Virus record (IMG/VR): IMGVR_UViG_3300037882_002427
Location: 1 to 23,127 of that record
Strand: one strand, 5' to 3'
DNA length: 23,127 bases
Source: a virus
Positions 7,744-15,531 of the stretch are shown here, in pieces; the stretch's first letter is position 1, and each line of letters opens with the position of its first letter. A program made the position numbers and the translations under genes. A model generated the notes under the pieces. It worked only from the letters and a program-made list of their open reading frames with translations. It made no database searches and was not told where the DNA came from.

Positions 7744-7964
7744 AAACTCTGTCATGGGCGCTGATGCTCCTAGGCATTGTCTGCGCCATGCTTGCCTTCT
7801 ATACCCACTATGCACCTCTCACTGTGGGAGGATTATTACTGGCGTGGGTCGGGGAAGTCATTCCCCGCTCCGCCACTCACTTAATGCCCGCTCCGCCTGC
7901 ACGCCCCGAAGTGCGCCGCAAGGTGGAAAAGGCTATGGAAAAGACTCAGGAGAAATCCGCATGA
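7740..7964 (+). CDS. Small membrane protein, two TM segments, holin/antiholin candidate
   Basis: 74 residues; ATG 7740 overlaps the previous stop as ATGA. Two hydrophobic helices, about 5-22 (SWALMLLGIVCAMLAFYT) and 26-42 (PLTVGGLLLAWVGEVI), are followed by a Pro-rich then strongly basic/acidic tail (RPEVRRKVEKAMEKTQEKS). This size and topology match class II holins, but antiholins and spanin-like partners can look alike. Tight coupling to its neighbours on both sides indicates a joint role in lysis. It could equally be the main holin in place of the upstream three-TM protein. Confidence 0.6.
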   Translation: MKTLSWALMLLGIVCAMLAFYTHYAPLTVGGLLLAWVGEVIPRSATHLMPAPPARPEVRRKVEKAMEKTQEKSA

Positions 7965-8266
7965 ACTGGCTAAAAGACCTCATCAACAAAACCTACCTTG
8001 CTCGTGCAAAGGCTCCTCTTTTGCGGGAGATTGACCGTGCCGTGGCTAAGCTCCGAAGTGGCGAGACCGCCGCCACCGTTGTGCCTGCGCTAGAGCTAGG
8101 CTTTAGCCGTGCGCTCGCAGGATGGCTTCCCAGTGCAGTAGCGATGCTTCTCCTGCCTCTTGTGCTGGGCAATGTGGACTGGCTTGGTCTAGTGACCATG
8201 ACGACGAACGAGCTGGCCAGCTTCTTATCGGGCCTGCGCACCAAAGTGGAGGGAGCCCGGCTATGA
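7961..8266 (+). CDS. Small membrane protein, lysis cassette
   Basis: 101 residues from ATG 7961, which overlaps the previous stop (ATGA) and follows CAGGAGAAA. An upstream in-frame ATG at 7643 lies within other genes and is rejected. The first 45 residues are basic and amphipathic (MNWLKDLINKTYLARAKAPLL), then a hydrophobic region about 52-78 (LAGWLPSAVAMLLLPLVLGN) forms one, possibly two, membrane helices. Its stop overlaps the endolysin start. The function is unknown; position suggests lysis control. Confidence 0.6.
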   Translation: MNWLKDLINKTYLARAKAPLLREIDRAVAKLRSGETAATVVPALELGFSRALAGWLPSAVAMLLLPLVLGNVDWLGLVTMTTNELASFLSGLRTKVEGARL

Positions 8267-9162
8267 GCAAGACGGACTCATCACTGATCCCTGCCGCGTG
8301 GACACCGCCCAGCTCCATGAAGCGCATCATCGCGCACTGGAGTGAAGGGCGGCACAAGGCCAACGACACCGACCGTGAGCACTACCACGTGCTGGTGGAG
8401 GGTGGCAAGACGCCCCGGCTGGTGCGCGGTGAGCACAGCATCGCGGACAATGCCAGCACGGGCGACGGAGTCTACGCCGCCCACACGCGGGGCTGTAACA
8501 CGGGCTCCATCGGCATCGCCTTGTGCGGCATGATGGGCTGCGAGGAGTTTCCCTTCGAGGCGGGGCCAGAGCCTATCACCGAGGCGCAGTGGCATCTCAT
8601 GGTAGACGCCATCGCGGTGCTCTGCCAGCGCTACGGCATCCCTGTCACGCCCCAGACCGTGCTCTGTCACGGGGAAGTGCAGGCGAACCTGGGCATCAAG
8701 CAGCGGGGCAAGTGGGATCCGATGCGCTGGCCTTGGGCTTCTGAAGTGCCCGGTCACCGCATCGGCGATCTGCTCCGCGCGGCGGTGCGTGATGCGCTCA
8801 TGGGCGGCGGAGTGCCGGACACCAAGGTGCACAGCGCCCCTGTCTCTCGCACCGTGCACCTGCCCGGTGGCAAGAGCCTGGCCACCGGGCAGGTGCATGT
8901 CGAGGACGGTGAGACCTTTGTGGCACTGCGTCCCCTCTGTGAGTTGCTGGGCTGGACGATCAGCGGCGTGCGCAAGAGCCGGGCTGACCTGGTCCTCCCT
9001 CTTCAGGATGGTCTGACCGCAATGCCGTTGCTCGTGGAGGGCGGCACGGGCTTTGTGTCGGTCCGCGATGTCGCTAAGGTGCTGGGCGCATCGGTGGCGT
9101 GGGACAGCAAGACAAAGAGCGTGACGATTTCCCTGCCAGCGACGACCAAGACGGAGAACTAA
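8263..9162 (+). CDS. Endolysin: N-acetylmuramoyl-L-alanine amidase with copper-amine-oxidase-N-like C-terminal domain
   Basis: 299 residues from ATG 8263 (ATGA overlap, GGAGGGA upstream). In-frame ATG 8122 is inside the previous gene. Residues about 20-170 form an amidase_2/PGRP-type zinc amidase that cuts the bond between MurNAc and L-Ala. Candidate zinc ligands are His25 (IAHWSEG), His136 (LCHGEV) and Asp152 (KWDP); YHVLVEGG and GCNTGSIGIALCG are typical core strands. Residues about 205-299 (VEDGETFVALRPLCELLGW, FVSVRDVAKVLGASVAWD, KSVTI) resemble the copper amine oxidase N-terminal domain repeat (PF07833 type), probably a cell-wall targeting module. No signal peptide is seen, so export needs the holin. 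A perfect inverted repeat lies in the linker (8855-8897). Confidence 0.85.
   Translation: MSKTDSSLIPAAWTPPSSMKRIIAHWSEGRHKANDTDREHYHVLVEGGKTPRLVRGEHSIADNASTGDGVYAAHTRGCNTGSIGIALCGMMGCEEFPFEAGPEPITEAQWHLMVDAIAVLCQRYGIPVTPQTVLCHGEVQANLGIKQRGKWDPMRWPWASEVPGHRIGDLLRAAVRDALMGGGVPDTKVHSAPVSRTVHLPGGKSLATGQVHVEDGETFVALRPLCELLGWTISGVRKSRADLVLPLQDGLTAMPLLVEGGTGFVSVRDVAKVLGASVAWDSKTKSVTISLPATTKTEN
8855..8897 (+). repeat. Perfect 17-bp inverted repeat in the endolysin linker
   Basis: TGCACCTGCCCGGTGGC (8855-8871) is the exact reverse complement of GCCACCGGGCAGGTGCA (8881-8897), with a 9-base spacer. It encodes VHLPGGKSLATGQVH at the junction between the catalytic and C-terminal domains. Such a stem would be very stable in RNA or as a DNA cruciform. 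Confidence 0.85.
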
Positions 9163-9166
9163 CTAA

Positions 9167-12100
9167 ATGACACCTATCGCCCCCACAGTTTATACTGACT
9201 TCTCCTCTGCGCTTGGTGCGGCTTGGTCGGCTCATGGCGTTTCTATCGTGGGAGGCAAGCTCACCGGCACGGGCACGCTCCGCACGACCGCAGACCTGCC
9301 TGCCGACGTGCTGGGCATTGCCACCTGGGACGCCGCAAGCGCGGGATCTATTCAGCTTGGCCTACGCAACTCCGCCACGGGCACGCCGTCCGACGTCGGC
9401 GACTGTATGGTGCTGCTGCTCTCGCTGGAGGGCGGATTCTACACCACGGTGCGCGTGCTGGACAATACGGCGGGTGGCTTTACTCCCGAGCGCCTCAGTC
9501 TCATTGCCGTTGAGCCGGTCGCCGCCGCGAACACGTACTTTCTCGCTACGGGCGTGGCGTGGAGATTGGTGGGCTCTGCTGGCGGGGGCACCGCGACATT
9601 AGAGATTGCTCTTCGGAATCCCAGCGGCCAATGGGTTTGGCGCTATACCGCAAGCAACCACGGGCGCTTCTCGCGAACCGTGGGGAACTTTGCGGGACGA
9701 AAAGCCGCGATCCGGTTAGACGGCCTCTCGCTTACCTCGTTCGGCCTTTATCCGTCGGATGCCTGGCTGGTTCCTCACACGGGCTACCACCCCGAAACGC
9801 TGGCCGACTCCAGCCCCGGCGTGCGGGACACGCTCAACAGAGACGCCTACACCACTCAGACACTCCAGCAGATCGTGGACATTGATGGGCACTGCGTCGG
9901 GCCGAACCTCACAAAGTGGCCTCAGACCACGGGCACGGACGGCAGTGTCGGTGTCAAATTGGACAGCCCCGTAGACCCCACGCAGTACAGTCTGCGAATC
10001 GTCCCCAATAAACAATGGACGCTTCAATGGTGGATGCGCCCAAGCGGGGGGACTCTCTCCGAGAACGCGCATATCATTAAATGCTCGAACGGACTGACCA
10101 GCTCGCTCTTGCAGTGGAGTAGTGGCCTAAAGATCGCTTACACAAACAGCGTTCAGTCCAGCAGCACGCTACACGCGGCGAGTGTCCCAGACTTGCCCGA
10201 TGGTGAGTGGGCGCAGTTCCTATGGGTGAACACAGGCACGACGCAGGAATTGTACATGAACAATATCCTCGTCGCGGTCTGGACGGGCATGGAGACAACT
10301 CCAGAGACGTTCTACCCGGTCGCACTAGACGGGCGTGTGGGCATCAGCTTGCTTGGTGGTGGCGGTCAGCAAGTATGGTCAACCAAACTTGAGATCGCCG
10401 GTATGCGCGTGCTCAGTGGTGAGTATCGCCCGATCAGCGGCATCACGAACGGCGACACCGGGCTGGTGACGATCACTGACACACCAGCGAATGAAATCCC
10501 ACAACTAGCCGTGCTGCACCTGACGGGCACGAGCCTACCCACCAGTGCGCTCGCTATCGAGGCACTCGCTGAGGTGGGAGGCACGACGAAGGTTTGTAGG
10601 ACGGACAAGTTTGTCGCAAGTGTGGACTACGGCACGGCGAGCGCAAGCCGAACCTATAAAGCGGCAAGCGCGACGGGCTACATCAACCCGGCCATCTTAG
10701 ACAGGCTGATCTTTCTCGCTGACGCTGCGGGTATCGGAACTCTCTGGCTTGCTCCCGATAGCTGCCCTCAGCACGTCGGCGGCTCCACTCCTCCTCTCTC
10801 TACGGCGGCGGCGGCAACGTGGTACCCCGGCTCTGACGGTTTCGATCCTGCTGTTCCTAACGATTATGACGACTGGATTGACCACATGAAGAGCGTGGTC
10901 AAGTATCTTGAAGACAACTATTCAGGAGAGATCATCTGGTCAACGTGTAATGAGCCGGGTTGTGCACCTGGCGATGCGTTTTTCATAGGGACGGTCAATG
11001 AGTTGACTGACCTGTACTACAGGTTTTATGAGGAGTGTGTTGTCCCTGTTCAGGGTGCTACTCCGAAGTTCGGATTCGGCGAGACACCCCACTGGCAGAC
11101 GAGCTCTAGGGATCTAATCAACTCCTTTCTGACCAAGTTCGACGCTGAGGGGTTGACTACCGCGCAGTGGAATAACCTGTGGCCCTGTGTCCACTTCTAC
11201 GACGGCTCTTATTCTATCGGTGCATATATGCAAAGCGACGTTGACGCAATGTGTACCGCGCTCAGTCGGCCTACGAGACCACTCACGTTCACAGAATCCT
11301 CTACGGCCTCCCACGCAGCCCAGAGCAACGTGACCTACCCCGCGACTCTTTCGGGGCGGGATACGACGGACTCCGGCGGTGTTGCCGACTGGGTCAACGC
11401 TCTCCAGGTCTGCCAGCGCATCAATGGCTTGCCGGGCGCTATTACCGGGCTGCCCATTGGCCTCGTAGATTTCGATTACGGGCTGTATGAGTACAGCTCC
11501 TGGATTCGTGACGACGGCACGCGCAAGCCCATTACGCACCTTGTGGAGTTCCTCTCCCGCATGGCTCGCTCAAATGCCGTCGCCGTCAACAGTGGCGTTC
11601 AGGTCGTTTCAGGGCTGGCCTCGGACAATGCCGGGGCGTTGGCCTTGGCGCTTGGGAACTCTTCCTGGTACGACCAGACCATTGATCTGGCATGGGTCGC
11701 AGCGGCGGGCTACTCCTTCGTGTCCTACACGATTTCGCCTAGCTCCAATACCGGCGAAACACTCACCGAGGACGCGAGCAGTGTCGTGTTCGACGGGTCA
11801 GGCGAAACTACCGTCACCATCCCGGCGCGATCCGCGATCTTCCTAGAGGGCTCAGGATCTGTCGTGGAGACAGTCACGGCAAGCACGTCGGCTATTCAAA
11901 TCGTCCCCGGTGGCAGGGTTCCCCTCTTTGCCACGGTGCTGCTGGACACTCTGGCACCTGCATCGGGGCGCACCGTGTCGGCCTCGCTCTCACCTACCGT
12001 GTCGGGCCTGAGCATCGCGTCCACGGTCACAACGGACAGCGAGGGCATCGGGCTATTCACAGACGATGATGGACTACGTTGTACGTCGGCGGTTCCAACG

Positions 12101-12466
12101 GGGGCAGGCAGTAATACGACACTCACCCTGACGTGCTCAGGGATTACTGCGGAGATTGCCGTTGAGGTGGTCGCCTCGATCAGTGGCGGCGGAGGAGAAG
12201 AAATTATGCAGGTAGACGATACGAACGTGGTGGAAACGACGGGCGCATGGAGCGCGGGGCTGGCGGGATCAATCAGCATTGACCTACAGCCACTGGAGGG
12301 CGATCTGTACTACCAGGTCGGCACAGCGCCACCTGCCGCAGGAGCCAAGGGCAAGTTCGTGCGCAGTGCCAACAGCAAGGCGGTCAGCGTGCCCACGGGC
12401 AAGACGCTCTACTGGCGATCCAAAGAGGCGGCGGGAACGCTGGCCTACGACATCAAGAACAGCTAG
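9167..12466 (+). CDS. Tail fibre-like protein with LamG-like and clan GH-A glycosidase domains
   Basis: 1099 residues; ATG 9167, GGAG about 12 bases upstream. Residues 1-240 are beta-rich and unassigned. About 272-425 looks like a concanavalin/LamG sandwich (QWTLQWWMRPSGG, LYMNNILVAVW). About 460-800 resembles a TIM-barrel glycosidase of clan GH-A: STCNEPG gives the acid/base Glu596, and LTFTESS gives the nucleophile Glu710, 114 residues later. About 795-905 is a beta sandwich (NAGALALALGNSSWYD) as often follows such barrels. About 905-1010 is Ig-like, then a Gly-rich hinge (SGGGGEE) leads to an 86-residue end domain. It probably binds and cleaves a host surface glycan. The enzyme family and substrate are not determined. 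Base composition drops within the barrel. Confidence 0.7.
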   Translation: MTPIAPTVYTDFSSALGAAWSAHGVSIVGGKLTGTGTLRTTADLPADVLGIATWDAASAGSIQLGLRNSATGTPSDVGDCMVLLLSLEGGFYTTVRVLDNTAGGFTPERLSLIAVEPVAAANTYFLATGVAWRLVGSAGGGTATLEIALRNPSGQWVWRYTASNHGRFSRTVGNFAGRKAAIRLDGLSLTSFGLYPSDAWLVPHTGYHPETLADSSPGVRDTLNRDAYTTQTLQQIVDIDGHCVGPNLTKWPQTTGTDGSVGVKLDSPVDPTQYSLRIVPNKQWTLQWWMRPSGGTLSENAHIIKCSNGLTSSLLQWSSGLKIAYTNSVQSSSTLHAASVPDLPDGEWAQFLWVNTGTTQELYMNNILVAVWTGMETTPETFYPVALDGRVGISLLGGGGQQVWSTKLEIAGMRVLSGEYRPISGITNGDTGLVTITDTPANEIPQLAVLHLTGTSLPTSALAIEALAEVGGTTKVCRTDKFVASVDYGTASASRTYKAASATGYINPAILDRLIFLADAAGIGTLWLAPDSCPQHVGGSTPPLSTAAAATWYPGSDGFDPAVPNDYDDWIDHMKSVVKYLEDNYSGEIIWSTCNEPGCAPGDAFFIGTVNELTDLYYRFYEECVVPVQGATPKFGFGETPHWQTSSRDLINSFLTKFDAEGLTTAQWNNLWPCVHFYDGSYSIGAYMQSDVDAMCTALSRPTRPLTFTESSTASHAAQSNVTYPATLSGRDTTDSGGVADWVNALQVCQRINGLPGAITGLPIGLVDFDYGLYEYSSWIRDDGTRKPITHLVEFLSRMARSNAVAVNSGVQVVSGLASDNAGALALALGNSSWYDQTIDLAWVAAAGYSFVSYTISPSSNTGETLTEDASSVVFDGSGETTVTIPARSAIFLEGSGSVVETVTASTSAIQIVPGGRVPLFATVLLDTLAPASGRTVSASLSPTVSGLSIASTVTTDSEGIGLFTDDDGLRCTSAVPTGAGSNTTLTLTCSGITAEIAVEVVASISGGGGEEIMQVDDTNVVETTGAWSAGLAGSISIDLQPLEGDLYYQVGTAPPAAGAKGKFVRSANSKAVSVPTGKTLYWRSKEAAGTLAYDIKNS
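12191..12466 (+). CDS. Possible internal start: C-terminal domain of the fibre as a separate 86-residue product
   Basis: Inside the fibre gene, GGAGGAGAAG (12191-12200) lies just before an in-frame ATG at 12206. This is one of the strongest ribosome sites in the window. Initiation there would make an 86-residue copy of the final beta-rich domain (MQVDDTNVVETTGAWSAGLA to the shared stop at 12466). Internal starts that add extra copies of a C-terminal domain are known for some phage receptor-binding proteins. The same purine run also encodes the Gly/Glu hinge (GGGGEE), so it could be a by-product of the coding sequence. The listed start includes the ribosome site. Confidence 0.4.
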   Translation, partial: GGEEIMQVDDTNVVETTGAWSAGLAGSISIDLQPLEGDLYYQVGTAPPAAGAKGKFVRSANSKAVSVPTGKTLYWRSKEAAGTLAYDIKNS

Positions 12467-12480
12467 CGAGGTAGGTAGAC

Positions 12481-15400
12481 ATGGCTGTAGAAATTGAACG
12501 GCTCCGCATCGTCATTGAGGGAGACGACGGAGGCATCAAGAAGATTGATGCTTCCGTGGACGATGCGCGCAAAGGTTTCCGCAGGCTCGGAGACGACGCC
12601 AAGAAGGTGCTGGCGGACATCCGCACGTCTGCGGCGGCGGCCTCTGCGGAGATCGCTCGCAGCCTCCATGAGAACGTTACCCGGCCCATGCTGGACGCCG
12701 CGAAGGGCTGGCTAGAGGCGGGCAGTGACATGCAGGAGCAGCTCTCCAAGGTCAACACCCTGCTCGGTCAGTCCGGCAAAGAGGTGGACGCCTGGAGCAA
12801 GCAGACCGCTGCGGCGCTGGGCGTCTCCCGGCGTGAGGCGCTCACCTTCGCCGGGACGTTCGCGGGGATCTTCACCCCCATGGGCTTCAACCAGCAGACC
12901 ACCGCCAAGATGAGCAAGACGCTGGTGCAGTTGGCGGCAGACATGGCCAGCTTCAGCAACACCAGTGTGGACGATGCGCTCCAGGCACTCCAGAGCGGCA
13001 TCAACGGTGAGAGTGAGCCTCTCAGGCGCTTTGGCGTGAACATCACGGAGCTGACGGTCAAGCAGGAGGCACTCAAGCTCGGGCTCATCAAGACGCTCAA
13101 GGAAGGCTTGAGCCCCGCCCAGAAGGCAGCAGCCTCCTACTCGCTCATCTTGAAGCAGACCAGCATTGCCCAGGGGGATGTGGCACGCACGGCGGGTGGG
13201 CTGGCCAACCAGCAGCGCATGCTCAAGGCGGAGGTGGCAGACCTCACGGCGGAGATCGGGGCACGGCTGGTGCCCGTGGCGCTCTCGGTGGTGCACGCCG
13301 GGCGGGAGTGGCTGGCGGTGTGGGGCGCGATCCCTGCCCCGCTCCAGAACGTGGCGCTCGCTGTCGTGGCTGTGGTCGCAGGCATCGGGCCGCTGGTGCT
13401 AGGCTTCAAGCAGCTTGCCTTCGTGGCGGCAGAGGTCAAGGCGGTCTTTGCAGGCATCGGGCCGCTGGTCAGTGGCGTCGCCGCGGCGATCGGGCTCAGC
13501 CTCGGGGAGCTACTGGCGATCGTGGCGTCGGTGGTGCTTGCCGTGGGCGCTCTGTACCTCGCCTGGCGTGAGAACTTCGGCGGACTGCGTGACCTCACGG
13601 ACGCGGTGGTCAAGGCCGTGCAGCCCTACTTAGACGGGCTTGCTCAGTGGTTCGCCCAGACCCTGCCTACGGCTCTGGCGGCGGCATCGGTGGGCATCAA
13701 GCTCGCACTCCAGGGCTGGCAGTACATCGGTCAGTCTCTCGGCACGGCATGGAAAGACTTGCGGCAGTTCGCCGGGCTCTTTGTTGCGTGGGTCAAGAGT
13801 CAGATTGAGGCCGCGCGTGTGTTCGCACACGGCGTAGGCGAGGCGTTCTCTTTCCTCTGGGGCTATATCCTCGACACCACGCCGCTGGGCAGTCTGCTCA
13901 AGATGTTCCAGGGCACGTTCAGCGCCATCAAAGAAGTCGTGATGGACTCCATCCAGAGCATCGTTAGCACACTCAGTACCTTCTTTGGCACGCTGGCTAA
14001 GGCGTCAGGGGCGGACAAGTGGCTCAAGGAAATGCGGGGGGCGCTCTTAGGGATAGAGCTTGGCCTTGGCATCGCGCTTGATGTTGAGCGTAAGAAAGTC
14101 GTCAAGGGACTCGACAGCATCAAAGGCACCTTTGCAGGCTTCAAGCTGCCCGCCCTGCCCAAGCTCCCGGGCCTGGCCACCGGGCTAGACTTCAAGGGCA
14201 TGAACCTGGAGGGACTGCCCGAAGACGGGAGCAAGAAGGACAGCGCGGCCAAGAAACACGCCGACGACATCAAGCGGCGCATGGAGCAGCTCACCGAGGA
14301 GCTGATGCGCCTCACGCTGGATCGCTACCAGTTCGAGCGCTGGCAGGCGAAGCAGCGCTACGACGAGGACATCCAGCTCGGCATAGACCGTGTGCGTGCC
14401 CAGGAGATCTACAGCGCCCAGCTCAGAAAGATCAACCAGGAGGAAGGCGCGGCCCACCAGAAGGCCATTGAGGGCTGGCTAGAGGCGGAGCAAGACGCAC
14501 ACAGCAAGCAGCTCAAGGGCGCGGAGAAGGTCAAGTCCGCTCTGGAGAAGGCATGGAAAGGCTACAACGACTGGGTAGCCAAGGCCAACAAAGAGACCGC
14601 AGACGCCTTTGTGCGGGAGCAACGTGACGCAGCGGAGGCAGTGGCGAAGGGCTTGGAGGCCACAGCCGCCACCAGTGGGCGCATCAGTGAGGCCATGAAG
14701 GATCTCGCCGGGCAGTTCGACACCGTGGGTGGCAGGGCTTCCTACTTTGAGGACACGCTCGCCAAGCTCAACCTCCAGAACGAGGCGCTCACCCAACAGC
14801 AGAGAGACGCGGTGCAGACCTACGCCAATGCCTGGCAGGAGCTAGACCGCATCCAGGAGCGGCAGAAGCTCGTGCAGCAGACCGCAGGCGAGCTCCAGGG
14901 CGTCTTCAAGAGTGCGTTCACTAGCGGACTGCGTGATGCTCGCACCTTCTTCCGAGAGATTGAGCGTGGGCTCAAGGAGGCGGTGCTGCGTCAGATAGCG
15001 GACATCGCTGCCTCTGCCTCGGTCAAGTGGCTCATGGGCGCGTTTGGCATGAAGCAGAACGGACTGGCGGAGAGTGCCCGTAGTGCTCGCAATGATATCC
15101 TGATCGCCTCTGCTGCCCTCTCGCTCTCGGCAACGGCGCTCAAGGAAGCCGCCAAGGACGCACGCAAGGCAGGAGAGACCAAGGCGCTGGTAGCCGGGGC
15201 AGGTGCTGCCTTTGGCCCTATTGGTGCCGGGGTCGCTGCCCTCTTCTCTGGCTTCTTTGCCGAGGGCGGACATGTTCCCGCCGGGCAGTGGGGCATTGCA
15301 GGGGAGAACGGCCCGGAGCCTATCTTCGGGGGCAAGACCGGGGTGGACGTACTGCCCAACTCCAGTATGCGAAGCCAGCCCACGCCTCAGGGTGAGGGCA

Positions 15401-15531
15401 TGGGTGATGTCTCGGTGAACCTCACGGTGCACGGGGGCATCAACAACATGGGCGGGGTAGATCAGCTCTCCCGGGTGGTGACTCGCTCAGTGCGCAGTGG
15501 TCTGAGAGTGCGCCGGGGAAGGACAGCCTAA
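12481..15531 (+). CDS. Tape measure protein
   Basis: 1016 residues; ATG 12481 with GAGGTAGG upstream. It is long, mainly helical and Ala/Lys-rich. An N-terminal coiled-coil part is followed by the typical WLEAGSDMQEQLSKVNTLLG, ALGVSRREALTFAGTFAGIF and ALQALQSGINGESEPLRRFGVNIT, a signature of phage tape measure proteins. Hydrophobic segments at about 290-365 would line the tube or insert in the host membrane on ejection. A long coiled coil (about 590-830) and a Gly-rich end (GFFAEGGHVPAGQWGIAGENGPEPI) follow. At about 0.15 nm per residue it predicts a tail near 150 nm. It is unusually placed after the fibre and lysis genes. Confidence 0.9.
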   Translation: MAVEIERLRIVIEGDDGGIKKIDASVDDARKGFRRLGDDAKKVLADIRTSAAAASAEIARSLHENVTRPMLDAAKGWLEAGSDMQEQLSKVNTLLGQSGKEVDAWSKQTAAALGVSRREALTFAGTFAGIFTPMGFNQQTTAKMSKTLVQLAADMASFSNTSVDDALQALQSGINGESEPLRRFGVNITELTVKQEALKLGLIKTLKEGLSPAQKAAASYSLILKQTSIAQGDVARTAGGLANQQRMLKAEVADLTAEIGARLVPVALSVVHAGREWLAVWGAIPAPLQNVALAVVAVVAGIGPLVLGFKQLAFVAAEVKAVFAGIGPLVSGVAAAIGLSLGELLAIVASVVLAVGALYLAWRENFGGLRDLTDAVVKAVQPYLDGLAQWFAQTLPTALAAASVGIKLALQGWQYIGQSLGTAWKDLRQFAGLFVAWVKSQIEAARVFAHGVGEAFSFLWGYILDTTPLGSLLKMFQGTFSAIKEVVMDSIQSIVSTLSTFFGTLAKASGADKWLKEMRGALLGIELGLGIALDVERKKVVKGLDSIKGTFAGFKLPALPKLPGLATGLDFKGMNLEGLPEDGSKKDSAAKKHADDIKRRMEQLTEELMRLTLDRYQFERWQAKQRYDEDIQLGIDRVRAQEIYSAQLRKINQEEGAAHQKAIEGWLEAEQDAHSKQLKGAEKVKSALEKAWKGYNDWVAKANKETADAFVREQRDAAEAVAKGLEATAATSGRISEAMKDLAGQFDTVGGRASYFEDTLAKLNLQNEALTQQQRDAVQTYANAWQELDRIQERQKLVQQTAGELQGVFKSAFTSGLRDARTFFREIERGLKEAVLRQIADIAASASVKWLMGAFGMKQNGLAESARSARNDILIASAALSLSATALKEAAKDARKAGETKALVAGAGAAFGPIGAGVAALFSGFFAEGGHVPAGQWGIAGENGPEPIFGGKTGVDVLPNSSMRSQPTPQGEGMGDVSVNLTVHGGINNMGGVDQLSRVVTRSVRSGLRVRRGRTA
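13378..13469 (+). repeat. 20-bp direct repeat within the tape measure gene
   Basis: GCAGGCATCGGGCCGCTGGT occurs at 13378-13397 and 13450-13469, 72 bases apart and in frame. It encodes the repeated peptide AGIGPLV in the hydrophobic region. It is a likely slippage or recombination point for changing tape length by 24 codons. Confidence 0.7.

Noticed and set aside
1-8200. CTAG tetranucleotide seen often, at least twenty times in the first 8.2 kb
   Set aside because: It is roughly what base composition predicts; it shows only that CTAG is not avoided here, unlike in enterobacteria.
13378-13469. Direct repeat in the tape measure gene as a mobile or regulatory element
   Set aside because: It is in frame and encodes a repeated AGIGPLV peptide, best explained by local duplication of coding sequence.
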